Notes: a model not told the origin generated them from the letters alone. A stretch of 64,000 bases of DNA from Nemertoderma westbladi (GCA_032718475.1 JAUCBJ010002961.1:1-64000); one strand, 5' to 3'; positions 40,263 to 52,372 are shown, counted from the stretch's first letter. Numbers and translations: made by a program.

Positions 40263-40540
40263 CACACTGGAGAACTGAGTCTGTGAGACTTACGGAAAGG
40301 CGTTCGCACATAACGACACCCGTCCTAAACAGTCACCAAGGGATCCACACCGGAGAGCGACCATAGACTACCAGTGCAGCATCTGTCTCACACAATTCTC
40401 TCAGCAAGGATCCCTAACCATGCATAAACGTTTACATACGGGGGAGCAGATACGTATGTCTGCCACACGTGGATCCGGGTTTGTGGATACCAGCCGATTC
40501 AAACGCCACTGATGCATTCACTCGGGGAGCCACAGTTTAG
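40263..40540 (+). pseudogene. C2H2 zinc-finger gene remnant
   Basis: One good finger reads YQCSICLTQFSQQGSL followed by TMHKRLHTGE, with C-x2-C, x12, H-x3-H and the TGE linker. Upstream is a decayed finger (CETYGKAF, with Tyr for the second Cys) preceded by HTGE, and downstream another decayed finger (FKRH, then a stop). In-frame stops and a frame shift show it is dead. It lies without visible exons next to a C tract, so it may be a fragment of a larger gene or a retrocopy. Confidence 0.65.
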
Positions 40541-42090
40541 CTGCTATACTTTCGGTTAATCTTTCTCTCGGATTGGTATATCCGCAAAATGAAAGTAAGT
40601 AGTGGGCTACTTGTACTGGGTGGGTGTAACTGTACCAGACCAGTCGTTCAAAGGGTTTATAACTAGCTGATATGCGCGGCGATAGGTAGTCTGAGTGTGT
40701 GGTGTAGTTACGGAGAAAATTGAACTTCTCGCTATTGCGCTTCGGGGTTGGCGATCGGCCTCGAAACGCCCGGTACAGTGTTCTTTGGCCGACATTTTGA
40801 ACATCGTCTGGCCAACTCGGACAGAACAGCAGAACTGTTAGTAGTTGTGGTGGTGGTGGCTGCGACTGCACTAATTTTAGATTTCCATTCCTATAAGTTC
40901 TCTCCTCTTTACAGTCAGCTGGTGATTGAGTTTTTATCATAATTTGTAACATGTTTTAAATTTGAAGTGTTATTATATACTTTAACTTACATGTATAATA
41001 AATGAATAAATTAAATAAGATTATAAAAAAAACTAAAGGGCCTAACTTATATGCTACACGTCCTATGGAAATTCTACCTTATTCTCACCTGCCGTAAAAA
41101 TAATATCACCCAAACAACAATTATTATATTATTATATACATTACGTTCATTATCTTCCATGTGGGGTGAGCGACGAAAGTAAGCGAGCTTATCATACAGG
41201 TACCACTAACTCAATCGGTGTGTCTGTTGTTCTGTCGATCTGTTGTTCTGTTGTTCTGTTGTGTCCAACTTTAAACGTTAATAACTCAGCCAAATGTTAA
41301 TGAAATTTAACCAAACTTGGTACACATATAGTCTGGCCAAAGTTTAGAAATTTTCCAAGTTGAATTTTCGCGTGGCCTTCGAGAAGCTAAGATAATAGCA
41401 GTTAATTAGTTAATTAAGTTGATTAGGGTAAAAACATCAATTTCAACCTGCCTCCTTAAAGGATATTAATTATTTTCTAGTATAAGATTTAAATAATTAT
41501 ACTTAAAAGTTATACAGCTGTAATCCCCATACAACATTCCATTATAGTTTTTAATTAGTTCAAGTGATTTGCTTTAATAAATGTGTCTTTAATTGATCTA
41601 AACGTAATTAAAGCGGCACAATTATTGAGTACAAATTTAATCCTTCCCATTATTGGTCAACATAGTCTCTGCGGGGGTGTAGAGCTGCTAGCTGGCACCA
41701 GGGCAGAGGGGAATTGTACTGTAATAGGCAGCCAGTAGTATTGCTATAGCAACACAGACATAACTCCAACCACACTGCCTGTATTTCAATTCCTATTGAC
41801 TCTATACTATAAATGTTGTATTACTTACTATCTCAGGTGACAGAAGATATAATGACATAAATACTCATGCCTGTTGTAGGCTTATATCTGAAGTAGTTTA
41901 TTCCGCAATATATTTGTCTGGTTATTTTTTAATTGAATTTTTGCAAAGTAGTAAAATTAATGTTCTTAAAAATAATATTATTATTTTATATGTAACCTAG
42001 GAAATTAGCTACATATTTTCGCTGCAGCTTTAAGAGTGTACATTGATTTAATATTATTTCAATACCCATATTACTACATCGGCATACGAT
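40541..42090. other. Spacer without clear genes; contains a dispersed-repeat segment
   Basis: The minus-strand frame 40518-40952 (144 codons) has no recognised domain. 41160-41340 resembles 2505-2561 and carries GTTCTGTTGTTCTG repeats. The rest is AT-rich. Confidence 0.35.
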
Positions 42091-42149
42091 GCGTTGGCGT
42101 TGTATCACACATCTCCACATAGATGTATCAGCAGTTACTCGCACAGTTT

Positions 42150-42450
42150 CGAAACTTCGCATAGTTATAACTGTATAAAGATCGTCAGTCTTGCGTTTAG
42201 GAAAAATATTTTAATGCAAAACAGGACGAGCGACGAGCGCAACGAGGCATATAATGAAGACCAGTACTGCGTAGACTATGTTCCTATAAACCATACCTGG
42301 CTTCGCCTATTGAAGGCATCGGTAGTTATAAAGATCGTCCGTCAGTCTGCGTTTAGGAAATATGTTTAAATACAAAACAGGACGAGCACAACGACTTTTA
42401 TAATAATGAAGTCGAGTACGCCTACTGCGTTGAAGGCATCGGTAGTTATA
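42150..42450 (+). repeat. Tandem duplication of ~150 bp
   Basis: Segments beginning AGTTATAA..GATCGTC and including GCGTTTAGGAAA, AAAACAGGACGAGC and GAAGGCATCGGTAGTTATAA appear twice, at about 42160-42315 and 42316-42450. Confidence 0.65.
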
Positions 42451-42473
42451 AATTACTGGTGGGTGGGAAGGGT

Positions 42474-42487
42474 GGGGGGGGGGGGGG
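42474..42487. repeat. Poly-G tract
   Basis: 14 G, close to the end of the tandem duplication. Confidence 0.9.
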
Positions 42488-42699
42488 TGCAGATTAAAAG
42501 GGGTGAACACGTACTGTCCCCCTTTCTTTGATTGATTGGTGGTGTGGGTAAATTTCTCAAAACCTGATTTTGTGATACAGTCGCTCAATTTTAATCTGTA
42601 TCTGATAACTGAGCCTCGTGGCCCCACGAACGTGTTCCAGCTACTACAGAGCTACAAAATATTTCCATTTTAATAAAATAGTATTTATTTGGTTTATAT

Positions 42700-43500
42700 T
42701 ACTTTAATATAATTTTAAATTAACTTAATATTATAAACAAAATAAACTAAATTAAGTAAATTATCATTGATTGAAAAAATAAATAAACTAAATTATATAA
42801 ATTCTGATTGGTTGAAAAAATAAATAAACTAAATTAGGTACTGTATGTTCTGATTGGTTTAAAAAATAAATAAACTAAATTACATTAATTCTGATTGGTT
42901 GAAAAAAAAAGAAAACAAAATTATACAGTCAGACTGTAGGCCGTTTTGTGGTACTGCAGACTGAGGTATGGACCATGGCCTACTATATATACTGTAGTAG
43001 GCCATGTATGGACATAAACATGGTTTACATGGTAGGCTACTCGGGCTGTTTAACTGTAGTAGGCATAGTGAAGTAGTGGGGTACCAGTATGCTATATTGA
43101 CGAAAATTCCTTAATTTCGTTTATTTATTTTTTCTACCCTGTACCAATCAGAAACCTGCTTAATTTAGTTTATTTATATTTTCAACCAATTATAGAAAGT
43201 TTATTTATTTTTTCAACCAATCAGAAACCTCCTTAATTTCGTTTATATATTTTTTCAACCAATCAGAAAAGTACTTAATTTAGTTTACTTATTTTTTCAA
43301 CCAATAAGAATTTACTTAATTTAGTTTATTTATTTTTCAACCAATCAGAATTTACTTAATTTAGTTTATTTTTTTTCAACCAATCAGAAACCTACTTAAT
43401 TTAGTTTATTTATTTTTTTAACCAATCAGAATTTACATAAATTTGTTTATTTATTTTTTCAACCAATGAGAATTTACTTAATTCAGTTTATTTTGTTTCT
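42700..43500. repeat. Inverted arrays of a ~50-bp CCAAT-containing minisatellite
   Basis: Left arm (42750-42915): about four units with TTCTGATTGGTTGAAAAAAT and AAATAAACTAAATTA. Right arm (43105-43500): about eight units of the reverse complement, ATTTTTTCAACCAATCAGAA with TAATTTAGTTTATTT. The ~190-bp centre is unrelated. Each unit contains a CCAAT box. Confidence 0.75.
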
Positions 43501-45612
43501 GTTTTCTTAATCCCCTGAACACCGTAATTTACTTTATTTTTTCTTAATCCCCTTCACAAAAAAATAAATTAAATGTGGACTAAATCAGCCACCTTATAAA
43601 ACTTAATATTAATTTAATATATTAGTATTAATAGTAATAAAAAAAATTTTTGAAAGAAACTACTATTTCTTTCATTACCTTTTTACTTTTTTTTAACTAA
43701 TTTTACAGCATACACAATACCGAAATGAAACTAAATTGTTTATACCGGGACCGGGACCGGTACCGAATTAGGACAGGTACAGACAGGCTGACAGGGTGTA
43801 CAGTAGGCTACAATCAATGACTACTGAAGCAGTAAACCTTGGCTACAATATGTAAAAAGGAGTTACCAGTAGCCGGAGATAGATGTCAATAAACCGTCTG
43901 TACTGTTGTTTGTAAACAGTACAGTACTGTAAGACCAGAAGACAGTAGTACATTTTCATAAAGATAATTTAAGGTAATGTGGAAAACCTTGTCGTAAGTA
44001 TCATGTTCTTGGTGTAAGAAAGTCAAGTGAAAAGCATCGCTTCACAATATTGTCGTAAAGGTTGTCGTAGCTACGATAACGTAAATTGACTTAACGTAAG
44101 ATTAGTTAAAACGTTCTCCGTTTTTGTGATGACGAAAATTGTATTTAGTATACTGTACGATACAAATATTTTAATGTTGCTACGCAACCAGAGTATATCA
44201 TTGGCTAGTGTCTGAATGATGGATTGCATTGCCTAAAGAACGCATAGCGGTAATCGTGAGCGATAAACAGTTTAACACCACGCACCCCAATAGTTGCCTC
44301 ACTTAAGCGACTGATTCTGTCCACACAAATTACGAAATTAAAGCGTTTTGAACATTGAAAAATACAACGAGAGTAAAGTAATTTTTCAAAATGAGGCGCA
44401 GTCGATAGACATAAATGCGAAAAAGTAGACCAAATGGCATGAGATAGCTCTATGGCTGAACTGCCAATCGGAATCTGTTGACAGATCATGGAGTGATGTC
44501 CGAAAATCTTTTAACGATATGTGCTGCTTAGCCAAAAAAACGGAAGGCTGCGTTTGATAGAGAGTAGGAGGCACTGGGGGACGTGAACCACCGAATCCCA
44601 TCACCACATGGGCGTAATTTATAATAGAAGAGATCTTACTGTCGGAGATATGTAGCTATTGGTATTCCTGGTTCTTACGAAAGCCTCGTTTGTCACACAG
44701 ATCGGGAGAATGGCGAAACTGATCCCGTTCTAATCGACACGTCACTTGTTTCAGATGTCTACAGTCATGAGCTACTATAGATATGACCCGCCAAGCTGCT
44801 GCAAAGCCCCAAAATTTGGTGGGCCAGTTATTTATCTTATAGATACAACCCCTGAAACAATACAAGAGGTCTAGCGCGTCGAAAGTACTTGTCCCTAACT
44901 AAAATTATCTCCTCTTTCAGATGAGACAAATAAAATTTTTATAGCTCCATTAGTTTCGAGATATGAGGAGTTCCTGGCACCCATACCATATCAGCACTTT
45001 TCGGAATTAATAAAATTACTGAAAATACAAGCATCACCCTTCAAGACTTTGGTATACTGTAACCATTAAACCATATTATGCGTTTTTGGTTAGTCGAATT
45101 AATTATTAGTAATCGAAAGCGAAATTAGAATAAAATCTACATTGTTTATTTTATAATAGACACTAAAAGAGCACCAAAATTACAAGTAGCTCGAAATTTT
45201 CAAATAGCCAAAAGTAGTAATTTGACCGTATAGTTTGGCTACTGAGGTTTTATAATGTGTGATTTCATTGGCAAGGTTTATAAAATTGTGGTATTTTCAA
45301 AAATGGCCAATGTTTCAGTCGAAAATTCTAAGTGCCAACCAGTGCACTTCTATTTCAGTACTGCAGTACTCTGGTACTGGTGCGGTAATGTAGTGAATTA
45401 TTCAGTATGGGGTATTTGCATTGCACTGCACTACTGCGTTAGGCATTACATTACTGCTGATAGTGCTGTCTGCATTATGCTCTTACTGTGTTCTGGTGTT
45501 AGGCATCAATAATGCCTTATCATTATTACATTACCTGATTACCTGTATTTATTTGACTATTTATTATCACCTCTCTCTACACGGGCTGGCAGTCACGGGC
45601 ACAGAGGCCTAA
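43501..45612. other. AT-rich region without recognised genes
   Basis: Minus-strand frames at 44205-44489, 44386-44607 and 44656-44865 overlap or lie close together, but I find no domain, and they have no shared splice logic I can defend. A GCACCAAAATTACAAGTAG string at about 45170 also occurs at 960 inside the MITE. Confidence 0.35.
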
Positions 45613-46255
45613 TTTCTACTACTACTAGGATCGGCATGCTGCATTGCAGCTGCATTTTTAAGAATGCTGTGCCGGCTTGTCAACAAAATTGCACCGCCAC
45701 AACTCCCTATCACCCATGACATTTGCTAGATCATCCGCATCTTTAAGGCCAGTGTCCTTTAAGATGCGTCTCAGGAAAGTCATGGGTTGTCCACCATGCT
45801 TATTCACTCCATTAGGCTGCCAAAGTACAAGATTATGCACTGGCTGGTCCTCACGGCGAAAGCAATGTCCTGCAAAGCGGAGGCGATTTTGTTCTAGTGT
45901 CAAGCTTTGGGGAACCAATGAGACACCTCCAATGTTATATAGTGTCTGGTTGGAGATGTGTGCATTGTACTTGACACAATGAACCCGGCGTAGCATTCTT
46001 GTGAATGTGCCATCCAGAGATTTGGTGTCCTCAGCAGTTAGAGCCCAGCATGGACTCCCGTAGAGGAGTACTGGAACTACTGCTGCTCTAAATAATCGGA
46101 CCTTAAGTTTCCGATTAATTCTAGGTGACTTCCAAATCCTGGAAAGCCTATTCAAGGCTGCCCATGCCTTTCCCTTACGTATTCGAAGGTCCTCACCTGA
46201 CTTCCGGATCCATGATCCCAGGTAACAGAAGTCGTCCACATGCTCAAGTATACTA
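45613..46255 (-). pseudogene. LINE, 5'-truncated C-terminal copy (tandem duplicate)
   Basis: Encodes HVDDFCYLGSWIRKSGED, LLYGSPCWALTAEDTKS and NRLRFAGHCFRREDQPVHNL to the 3' end AAAMQHAD, with a (TAG)n tail (GCCGATCCTAGTAGTAGTAG). It is almost identical to 46297-46880. It starts at CTTGAG (46243-46248 on the plus strand), immediately adjoining the 3' tail of the next copy. The reading frame 45658-46353 runs across the junction. Confidence 0.8.
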
Positions 46256-47244
46256 CTAGGATCGGCATGCTGCATTGCAGCTGCATTTTTAAGAATGCTG
46301 TGCCGGCTTGTCAACAAAATTGCACCGCCACAACTACCTATCACCCATGACATTTGCTAGATCATCCGCATCTTTAAGGCCAGTTTCCTTTAAGATGCGT
46401 CTCAAGAAAGTCATGGGCTGTCCACCATGCTTATTCACTCCATGAGGCTGCCAAAGTACAAGATTATGCACTGGCTGGTCCTCACGGCGAAAGCAATGTC
46501 CTGCAAAGCGGAGGCGATTTTGTTCTAATGTCAAGCTTGGGGGAACCAATGAGACACCTCCAATGTTATATAGTGTCTGGTTGGAGATGTGTGCATTGTA
46601 CTTGACACAATGAACCCGGCGTAGCATTCTTGTGAATGTGCCATCCAGAGATTTGGTGTCCTCAGCAATTAGAGCCCAGCATGGACTCCCGTAGAGGAGT
46701 ACTGGAACTACTGCTGCTCTAAATAATCGGACCTTAAGTTTCCGATTAATTCTAGGTGACTTCCAAATCCTGGAAAGCCTATTCAAGGCTGCCCATGCCT
46801 TTCCCTTACGTATTCGAAGGTCCTCACCTGACTTCCGGATCCATGATCCCAGGTAACAGAAGTCGTCCACATGCTCAAGCATACCATCCTTTGAGCTTAT
46901 GCTCATCCGATCAGAGACTTGCTGAGGACTTTCAAAGTTAACTGTCAGAATTTTGGTCTTTCTGGAGTTAATAAAAAGACCAACACTAGAAGCAGCATGT
47001 TCTAATGAGCTGAGGAGCCGTTGGGCTCCCTCTAATGATTCTGAGAGTACTCCTAAGTCATCAGCAAAGTCTAGATCAGTTAGGTACTTGGCAGGATTTC
47101 CTCGACTTCGGGAGCCAGTAGGTGGAGTTATTATCACCCCGTCATCATTATAATGATCTAAGGACATGCGTAGAACATAGTCAACCACAATAATGAACAA
47201 GAATGGTGCAAGTGTGTCTCCTTGGAGGACGCCCCATAACACTT
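46256..47244 (-). CDS. LINE RT palm/thumb and C-terminal domain
   Basis: 302 codons (47242-46334) plus a frame change near the 3' end. LWGVLQGDTLAPFLFIIV is the RT block before the catalytic box, LDFADDLGVLSESLEGA carries FADD, then the thumb (KTKILTVNF) and the F52C9.6-type C-terminus. It is the direct continuation of the RT N-terminus at 47381-49064, from which it is separated by a 131-bp insertion with target duplication CACTT. Sequence quality is high, so the family was recently active. Target-primed reverse transcription is the family role. Confidence 0.85.
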
Positions 47245-47375
47245 GGAAATAAGCTGCAAAGCTTTAGGGGTAATCCTATATGTTATGTTGGACAATACCT
47301 TTATACCGGTACATTGTTTGGTGTATTTGTTATTGTTTTTACATAATGTATAAATAAATCTATCTATCTATCTAT
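47245..47375 (+). mobile_element. Short retroposed fragment with (TCTA)n tail inside the LINE
   Basis: 131 bp flanked by CACTT (47240-47244 and 47376-47380). It ends ATAAATAAATCTATCTATCTATCTAT on the plus strand, a LINE/SINE-like microsatellite tail (shown in part: ATAAATCTATCTATC). It splits the LINE RT between EPFEV and LWGVLQ. Confidence 0.75.
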
Positions 47376-49064
47376 CACTTCAAATGGTTCTGTGTCACCG
47401 TCAACTGTAGACACAAATGTTGTCGAACCATCGTATACTGATCTGATTGCTGCAATAATTTCATCAGGAATCCCATATAATGAAAGTATGCTGAACATAC
47501 GTGAGCGAGAGACTGAATCAAAGGCCTTGAAGAAGTCAACAAAGATAACAGCCAGATGCCTGTCTTTCTTTTTTGATTACTCTTCAATTATCCTTCTAAG
47601 TGCCAAAATGGGCTCCATGGTCCCACGACCTTTACGGAACCCATTCTGATTTCCACGGAGCAGTCTCTCAATGGGATCCCTGATGCGATTTAATAGAATC
47701 CTATTGTATAGCTTTGCAGCAATCGAGATCAATGAGATTTCCCGAAAAGAACCATAGAGTGTTAGGTTGCCCTTCTTGGGAACTGGCACCAACTTATTTG
47801 TTTTCATTTCTTGTGGGACTCTTGTTGTTCGGTACATGTCTACTATGATGGGATAGATGAGCTTTAAACACTCAGGTATTTTAAAGACCTCAGGGGGAAC
47901 ACCATCTACTCCACTGGCACGATTGGTCTTAATGCTCTTTGCAGCAGCCTTCACTTCTGCAAAAGAGATATCGCCAATGGGAATATCTGGGAGTACAGAC
48001 TCAGACACTTTTACTTCTATAAAGTTATCTGGCAATACCATGTCATTATTGAGGAGCTTTTCAAAGTGGGCTTTCCAACCATTGAGGCGATCGGCTGGTG
48101 ATTCAGCCTTAACCTTGGTGGTTGGTTGGCTTTTCCGCCCAGTAAGCAGATTGATCGATTTCCATGCCTGGGATGATTGCCTGCTGTCGTCAGCATCATT
48201 GATGGCATCAACCTGTTGGTTTATTAGCTCCTGTAGATTAGCAGAGTACTGCCTGTTCAGGGACCTAGATGCAGCCTTAACTGCATTCTTGGCCGCTGTA
48301 GTCTGTTTGAGTCGGGACTCTTTCTGCGCCTTATGAAGGTCATTTCGGCACTTCTGAATTTTGTTGTCAGTCCAGGGGGCCCTTTTCCTGTTTCGAGGGT
48401 ATACAGGAACAGTTTCTGCAGCTGCTAACTTAACTGCTTCTGTAAAGGCAGTATAGCCCTCACAGTGATCTGCCGCCTCAGAGGCAAGAGCCTCATACCT
48501 GTTGCTCAGCTGTAGTGTGAAGCTGGATCTCACACTTGGCTGTTGCAACAGAGAGGACCAGTCATGCCGCGGAAAGGCAGATTTCGTTGTTCTGCTAGCA
48601 CGCAGACTAAGTCTTACCTTGGCCACAATAAGGCGGTGATCACTGGAGAAGGGTCGAAGTGTAAATGCATTACAGTCTTGTATAGAGCTCCTGTATTTCC
48701 TACGAAACAGAATATGGTCTATCTGGGACTTGTGACCACTGGGTCCACTATGAGTCCATAGCTTTCCAGTTCGCTTCTTGAACTGGGTTCCAGCCGAAAA
48801 CAATCCATTTCCAGAGATAAAATCCTGAAGATGGACAGAATTTCGGTTAACACTATTGCTATAGACCCAGGGCGATGTAGGTGATTGATGCAGACTTGCA
48901 TTAAAGTCTCCCAGGAATGTTAAGAATGCATGCTGATCCACTCCATCAGTAGCTGCTTGTAGATTGTGGTAGAAATTTTCCACCTCCTCTACAGGGGCAA
49001 CACTAGTTGGAGAGTAGCACACAATCAGAACCACCTTAGGAAACTTCTTACTCAAGTTAGGAAA
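47376..49064 (-). CDS. LINE endonuclease C-terminus and RT N-terminus
   Basis: Within the 604-codon minus frame 49391-47577. After the junction at 49065, it reads FLTFLGDFNASL (endonuclease GDFN), SQIDHILFRRKYRSS and FSSDHRLIVAKVRLS (SDH, last catalytic block of APE-type endonuclease). A basic linker follows, then RT blocks ASGVDGVPPEVFKI, KLVPVPKKGNLTLYGSFREI and GFRKGRGTMEPILALRRII. The frame shifts at about 47580 and continues to 47381 (ADY of the form VDFFKAFDSVS). The first half of the endonuclease is missing and replaced by the RT fragment 49065-49391. Confidence 0.85.
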
Positions 49065-49391
49065 CTCAAGCATACCATCCTTTGAGCTTATGCTCATCCG
49101 ATCAGAGACTTGCTGAGGACTTTCAAAGTTAACTGTCAGAATTTTGGTCTTTATGGAGTTAATAAAAAGACCAACACTAGAAGCAGCATGTTCTAATGAG
49201 CTGAGGAGCCGTTGGGCTCCCTCTAGTGATTCTGAGAGTACTCCTAAGTCATCAGCAAAGTCTAGATCAGTTAGGTACTTGGCAAGATTTCCTCGACTTC
49301 TGGAGCCAGTAGGTGGAGTTATCATCACCCCATCATCATTATGATGATCTAAGGACATGCGTAGAACATAGTCAACAACAATTATGAACAA
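49065..49391 (-). pseudogene. LINE RT fragment fused in frame before the endonuclease
   Basis: Residues 1-109 of the 604-codon frame repeat the RT segment seen at 46884-47205 (FIIVVDYVLRMSLDHHNDDG, FADDLGVLSE, KTKILTVNF) and end at GMLE, where the hexamer CTTGAG joins the endonuclease (49065-49070). The joined frame stays open. This is a chimera of two parts of the same family in the wrong order. Confidence 0.8.
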
Positions 49392-50200
49392 GAATGGTGC
49401 TAGGGTGTGTTAAGAATTGCTAGAAGTGTTTGGGTGTTTACTGAGGCTAGTCTAGTGACTTGCCTCAGATTCACCAATGGCTTTGTTGGTCTGGGTGGAA
49501 CATGAGCGTAGCCTCCAACTCCAGAATCCCTCTCCCCCTCACAATCTGGCCTCCCTGGTGACCCAGGGTTTGGGCCAGAAAGGTCATCAGGAAATGGACT
49601 CAAAGAATTGTTTGCCGCTCTCTCTCCAGTAGGAGGTGAGACAGGCAGCCGGTCAGGAGATAACTGACGCCTGTGGGGCCGATTGTGTCCAGTCATTCCA
49701 CTGGCCTCTAGTGGCTGGACCTCCGCATTACTAATGTAATCCATAGTGGGGGTTGGGGGGTAAATACCACACCCTGGTTTGCCATTCCACAGGGTGGGTG
49801 TCGTAGTGGAGTCAGATATGAGGCCCATCACCCATATCTACTCTGGCGCACATGACCCACCATTGGCTGTGCAGCTCAACTGCTGGGTCATGCCCTGTAC
49901 CCCTGCTGCCAGGTGCAGGTCGCAGTGAAGTGCACTCAGAGTGGACATGAGAACACTCTACTCCTGACCAGCCATTGGTAGATCACCATCTGCCTGGCCA
50001 GGCCATATACCCCTGCAGCCAAGTATATGGGTCCTTAATCCAGGACCAAGGGCGTCCTTATCCCAGAACGAAGGGGGTCCTAGTTACAGGACCAGATTTG
50101 CCCTAGTAAGAGGGTCTATGCAGCTACAGGTGGCACCTCCTTTATGCTGCATGGAGGTGGAACGTTTTCTTGATCAATGACATAGAATACCTGACCTGAC
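49392..50200 (-). pseudogene. LINE 5' region: leader and start of ORF
   Basis: Minus frame 49831-49400 (143 codons) is proline-rich and ends PPRPTKPLVNLRQVTRLASV followed by NTQTLLA, which looks like the first strand of an APE endonuclease, then breaks off at the chimeric junction. 49850-50200 is GC-richer and has no frame; probably 5' UTR. Breakpoint to the RT fragment shares ACACAC. Confidence 0.6.
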
Positions 50201-50394
50201 CTGTATGCCTGTATGCTTCAATATGCCATCAATGTCATTTCAATGTCAATGCTACTTTCAATGATATTCTATGGACACATTTTGATCAAACTTTGATCAA
50301 TGTTTGATCAAAGTTTGATCAATGTTTGATCAAAGGAATGCTTTTTGAGAGCGGGACTGTAGCTGTTGAGTTTAATTAACATCTCTGTCGACAA
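50201..50394. other. Spacer with an 11-bp palindromic repeat
   Basis: 50281-50335 holds five 11-bp units of TTTGATCAA(A/T)G, each centred on the palindrome TTGATCAA. Confidence 0.75.
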
Positions 50395-52372
50395 ATAATG
50401 GTTTTACATTTTAGGGGTATGTAGCAAATCAGCACAGATTTTGGCAATTGATGGGTAGATTTTGTCGATAAAAGGGCGTTAAAAATAACAAAATGCAGCA
50501 TTTCTGGAACATACAACATTTCTGGAAAATATCGTGTTGCAACGTCCGGAGGTGTGCTGGTTCAACACACTCACACACAATTCAAAACACCCTGTAGCTG
50601 TACAAACACACAAACAAACTGAGTATTTTTATATATATACTGTAGGATTATAAATTATTAATTTGCAGGTAGTTTAATATTAAATAATTTATTGATAGCC
50701 TCATAAAATAAATAACACATTATAAATTTGAATTTCCCGGAAACAATGTATTCAAATTTTTATGGTTTTCAGTCTAAATGATACTCCACTGTCTGATTTT
50801 AATACATTTTTTTGGAAATTTTCGGTCAATAGTCTAGACATATTGACCTATAAAACAGACAGAATTTTAAAATCATTATCAGAAGTGTAATTTTAATCAA
50901 AAAATCAATTTTTTAACTTTTTCAAATTATCGTATCCAAAACTCAACTTGTATAGATGATTTATTGGTCAATATGTCAAGACCATTGACTGAAAATTTCA
51001 AACAAATTGATTAAAAAATGACTTTTTAAGTGGCGCAAAAACAAGATCTTCCTCTATCTGATTGCCAATATGTACTGTAGGAAGCCTACAGTAGGCCTAA
51101 TAATTTAAATATGAATTTTGCCAATATGTACTGTAGGAAGCCAACAGTAGGCCTAATAATTTAAACATTAATTTTGCCAATATGTACTGTAGGAAGCCAA
51201 CAGTAGGCCTAATAATTTAAATATTAATTTTGCCAATATGTACTGTAGGAAGCCTACAGTAGGCCTAAATAATTTAAATATTAATTTTGCCAATATGTAC
51301 TGTAGGAAGAAAGACACAGCTGGAATTTTCGCTACGGGGGTTTTGTTCGTGGTCGCTGATTTCATTTCTGATATCAGTTTTCATGTTTGGCAAAACATGA
51401 AAACGTATGATCCCTATGATATAGTCTGCCTTTCCAGTTGTCAGTCGGAATATCTGTTTGTCTGTTGTTTTATCCGTCCAAATATAATAAACACACGACA
51501 AAGCTAACATTGTCCTATGGCGTTTTCCTGGTCGGTGATTTCATTTCCGATGACAATTTTAATGTTTGGTGATATCGTGTCTGTCCATCAGTCAGTCTGG
51601 CTGTCTGTCTGTCTGTTGGTATGGACGTCAACATATATAATAGAACATACGACCCAGCTAAAATTTTCACAATTCTGGTTTTAGAGGTGAAAAAATGAGA
51701 AGTAAAAACTTCCAATTTGAATTCCCCCATAAAATTCTGCACAAGAATCAAACAAAAAGAGTTTTTGAATTTTTTGTCCCATTACCCCTAAACCAAACTT
51801 AGTTATCTGTCAAAATCTGAAATCGAATTTCAGTGGGGGACTCAGCAGTTCTCCAATCTCCCTCTTGAGAGCTACTAAACTCTTAAGTAGTTGTACCCTA
51901 ATGTTAAACTTGTTTGGTTCGTCCTGCGCGAAAGCACCGCGAATGTGTTGAATATTTTGCTACATTATATTAATAAGTTTGATATACTGGATATACTGTA
52001 CAGTAGTATATAGTATACTGTGTACATGTATTATTGATTTTCGTCCGGCGCGAAACCACCGCGTAATAAGCGAGGCCTACAGAACATGTTATTGATCTTA
52101 GTTTGTAGGTTTATCTGCTTTCCAATAATTATAGTCATACAGTTTATGGTACAATATTGGTTAAGACTTCAATTGCGTTCTTCTTATCAAATGCGACCAT
52201 AGAAAATGTAGCGGGACTATATTTCGGCGATATGTTATGCCTACGACACCGCAAAGGACAATCTAAAAATGTTTTAAAACCAGCAGATTAGATTTAAAAA
52301 TTGAAATTAACGCGATTAATGTAACAATATAAAAAAAATCAATACCAACCAAAGAATTCAGTAGGCTAATTA
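50395..52372 (+). repeat. Dispersed ~2-kb repeat, copy B (uninterrupted)
   Basis: Matches 33111-33351 plus 37659-39350. It lacks the gypsy insertion: at 50634-50645 the sequence runs through ATATAC directly into TGTAGGATTATAAATT. It contains the same fold-back (50793-51030), a 56-bp array with units at 51064, 51120, 51176, 51232 and 51289 (one more than copy A), and the GCGCGAAA.CACCGCG pair (near 51925 and 52047). Confidence 0.85.
51064..51310. repeat. 56-bp tandem array, 4 units (copy B)
   Basis: Same unit as in copy A; palindrome CCTACAGTAGG or CCAACAGTAGG in each. Confidence 0.85.

Noticed and set aside
39865-40278. 137-codon plus-strand frame
   Set aside because: AT-driven composition, ends in poly-Pro from a C run, no domain.
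40518-40952. 144-codon minus-strand frame
   Set aside because: No recognised motif and no supporting start or splice context; left as unknown spacer.
42700-43500. CRISPR array
   Set aside because: Units are contiguous and diverged without unique spacers, and the setting is a eukaryotic genome.
44205-44865. Cluster of minus-strand frames that might be exons
   Set aside because: Could not link them by splice sites and found no protein family.
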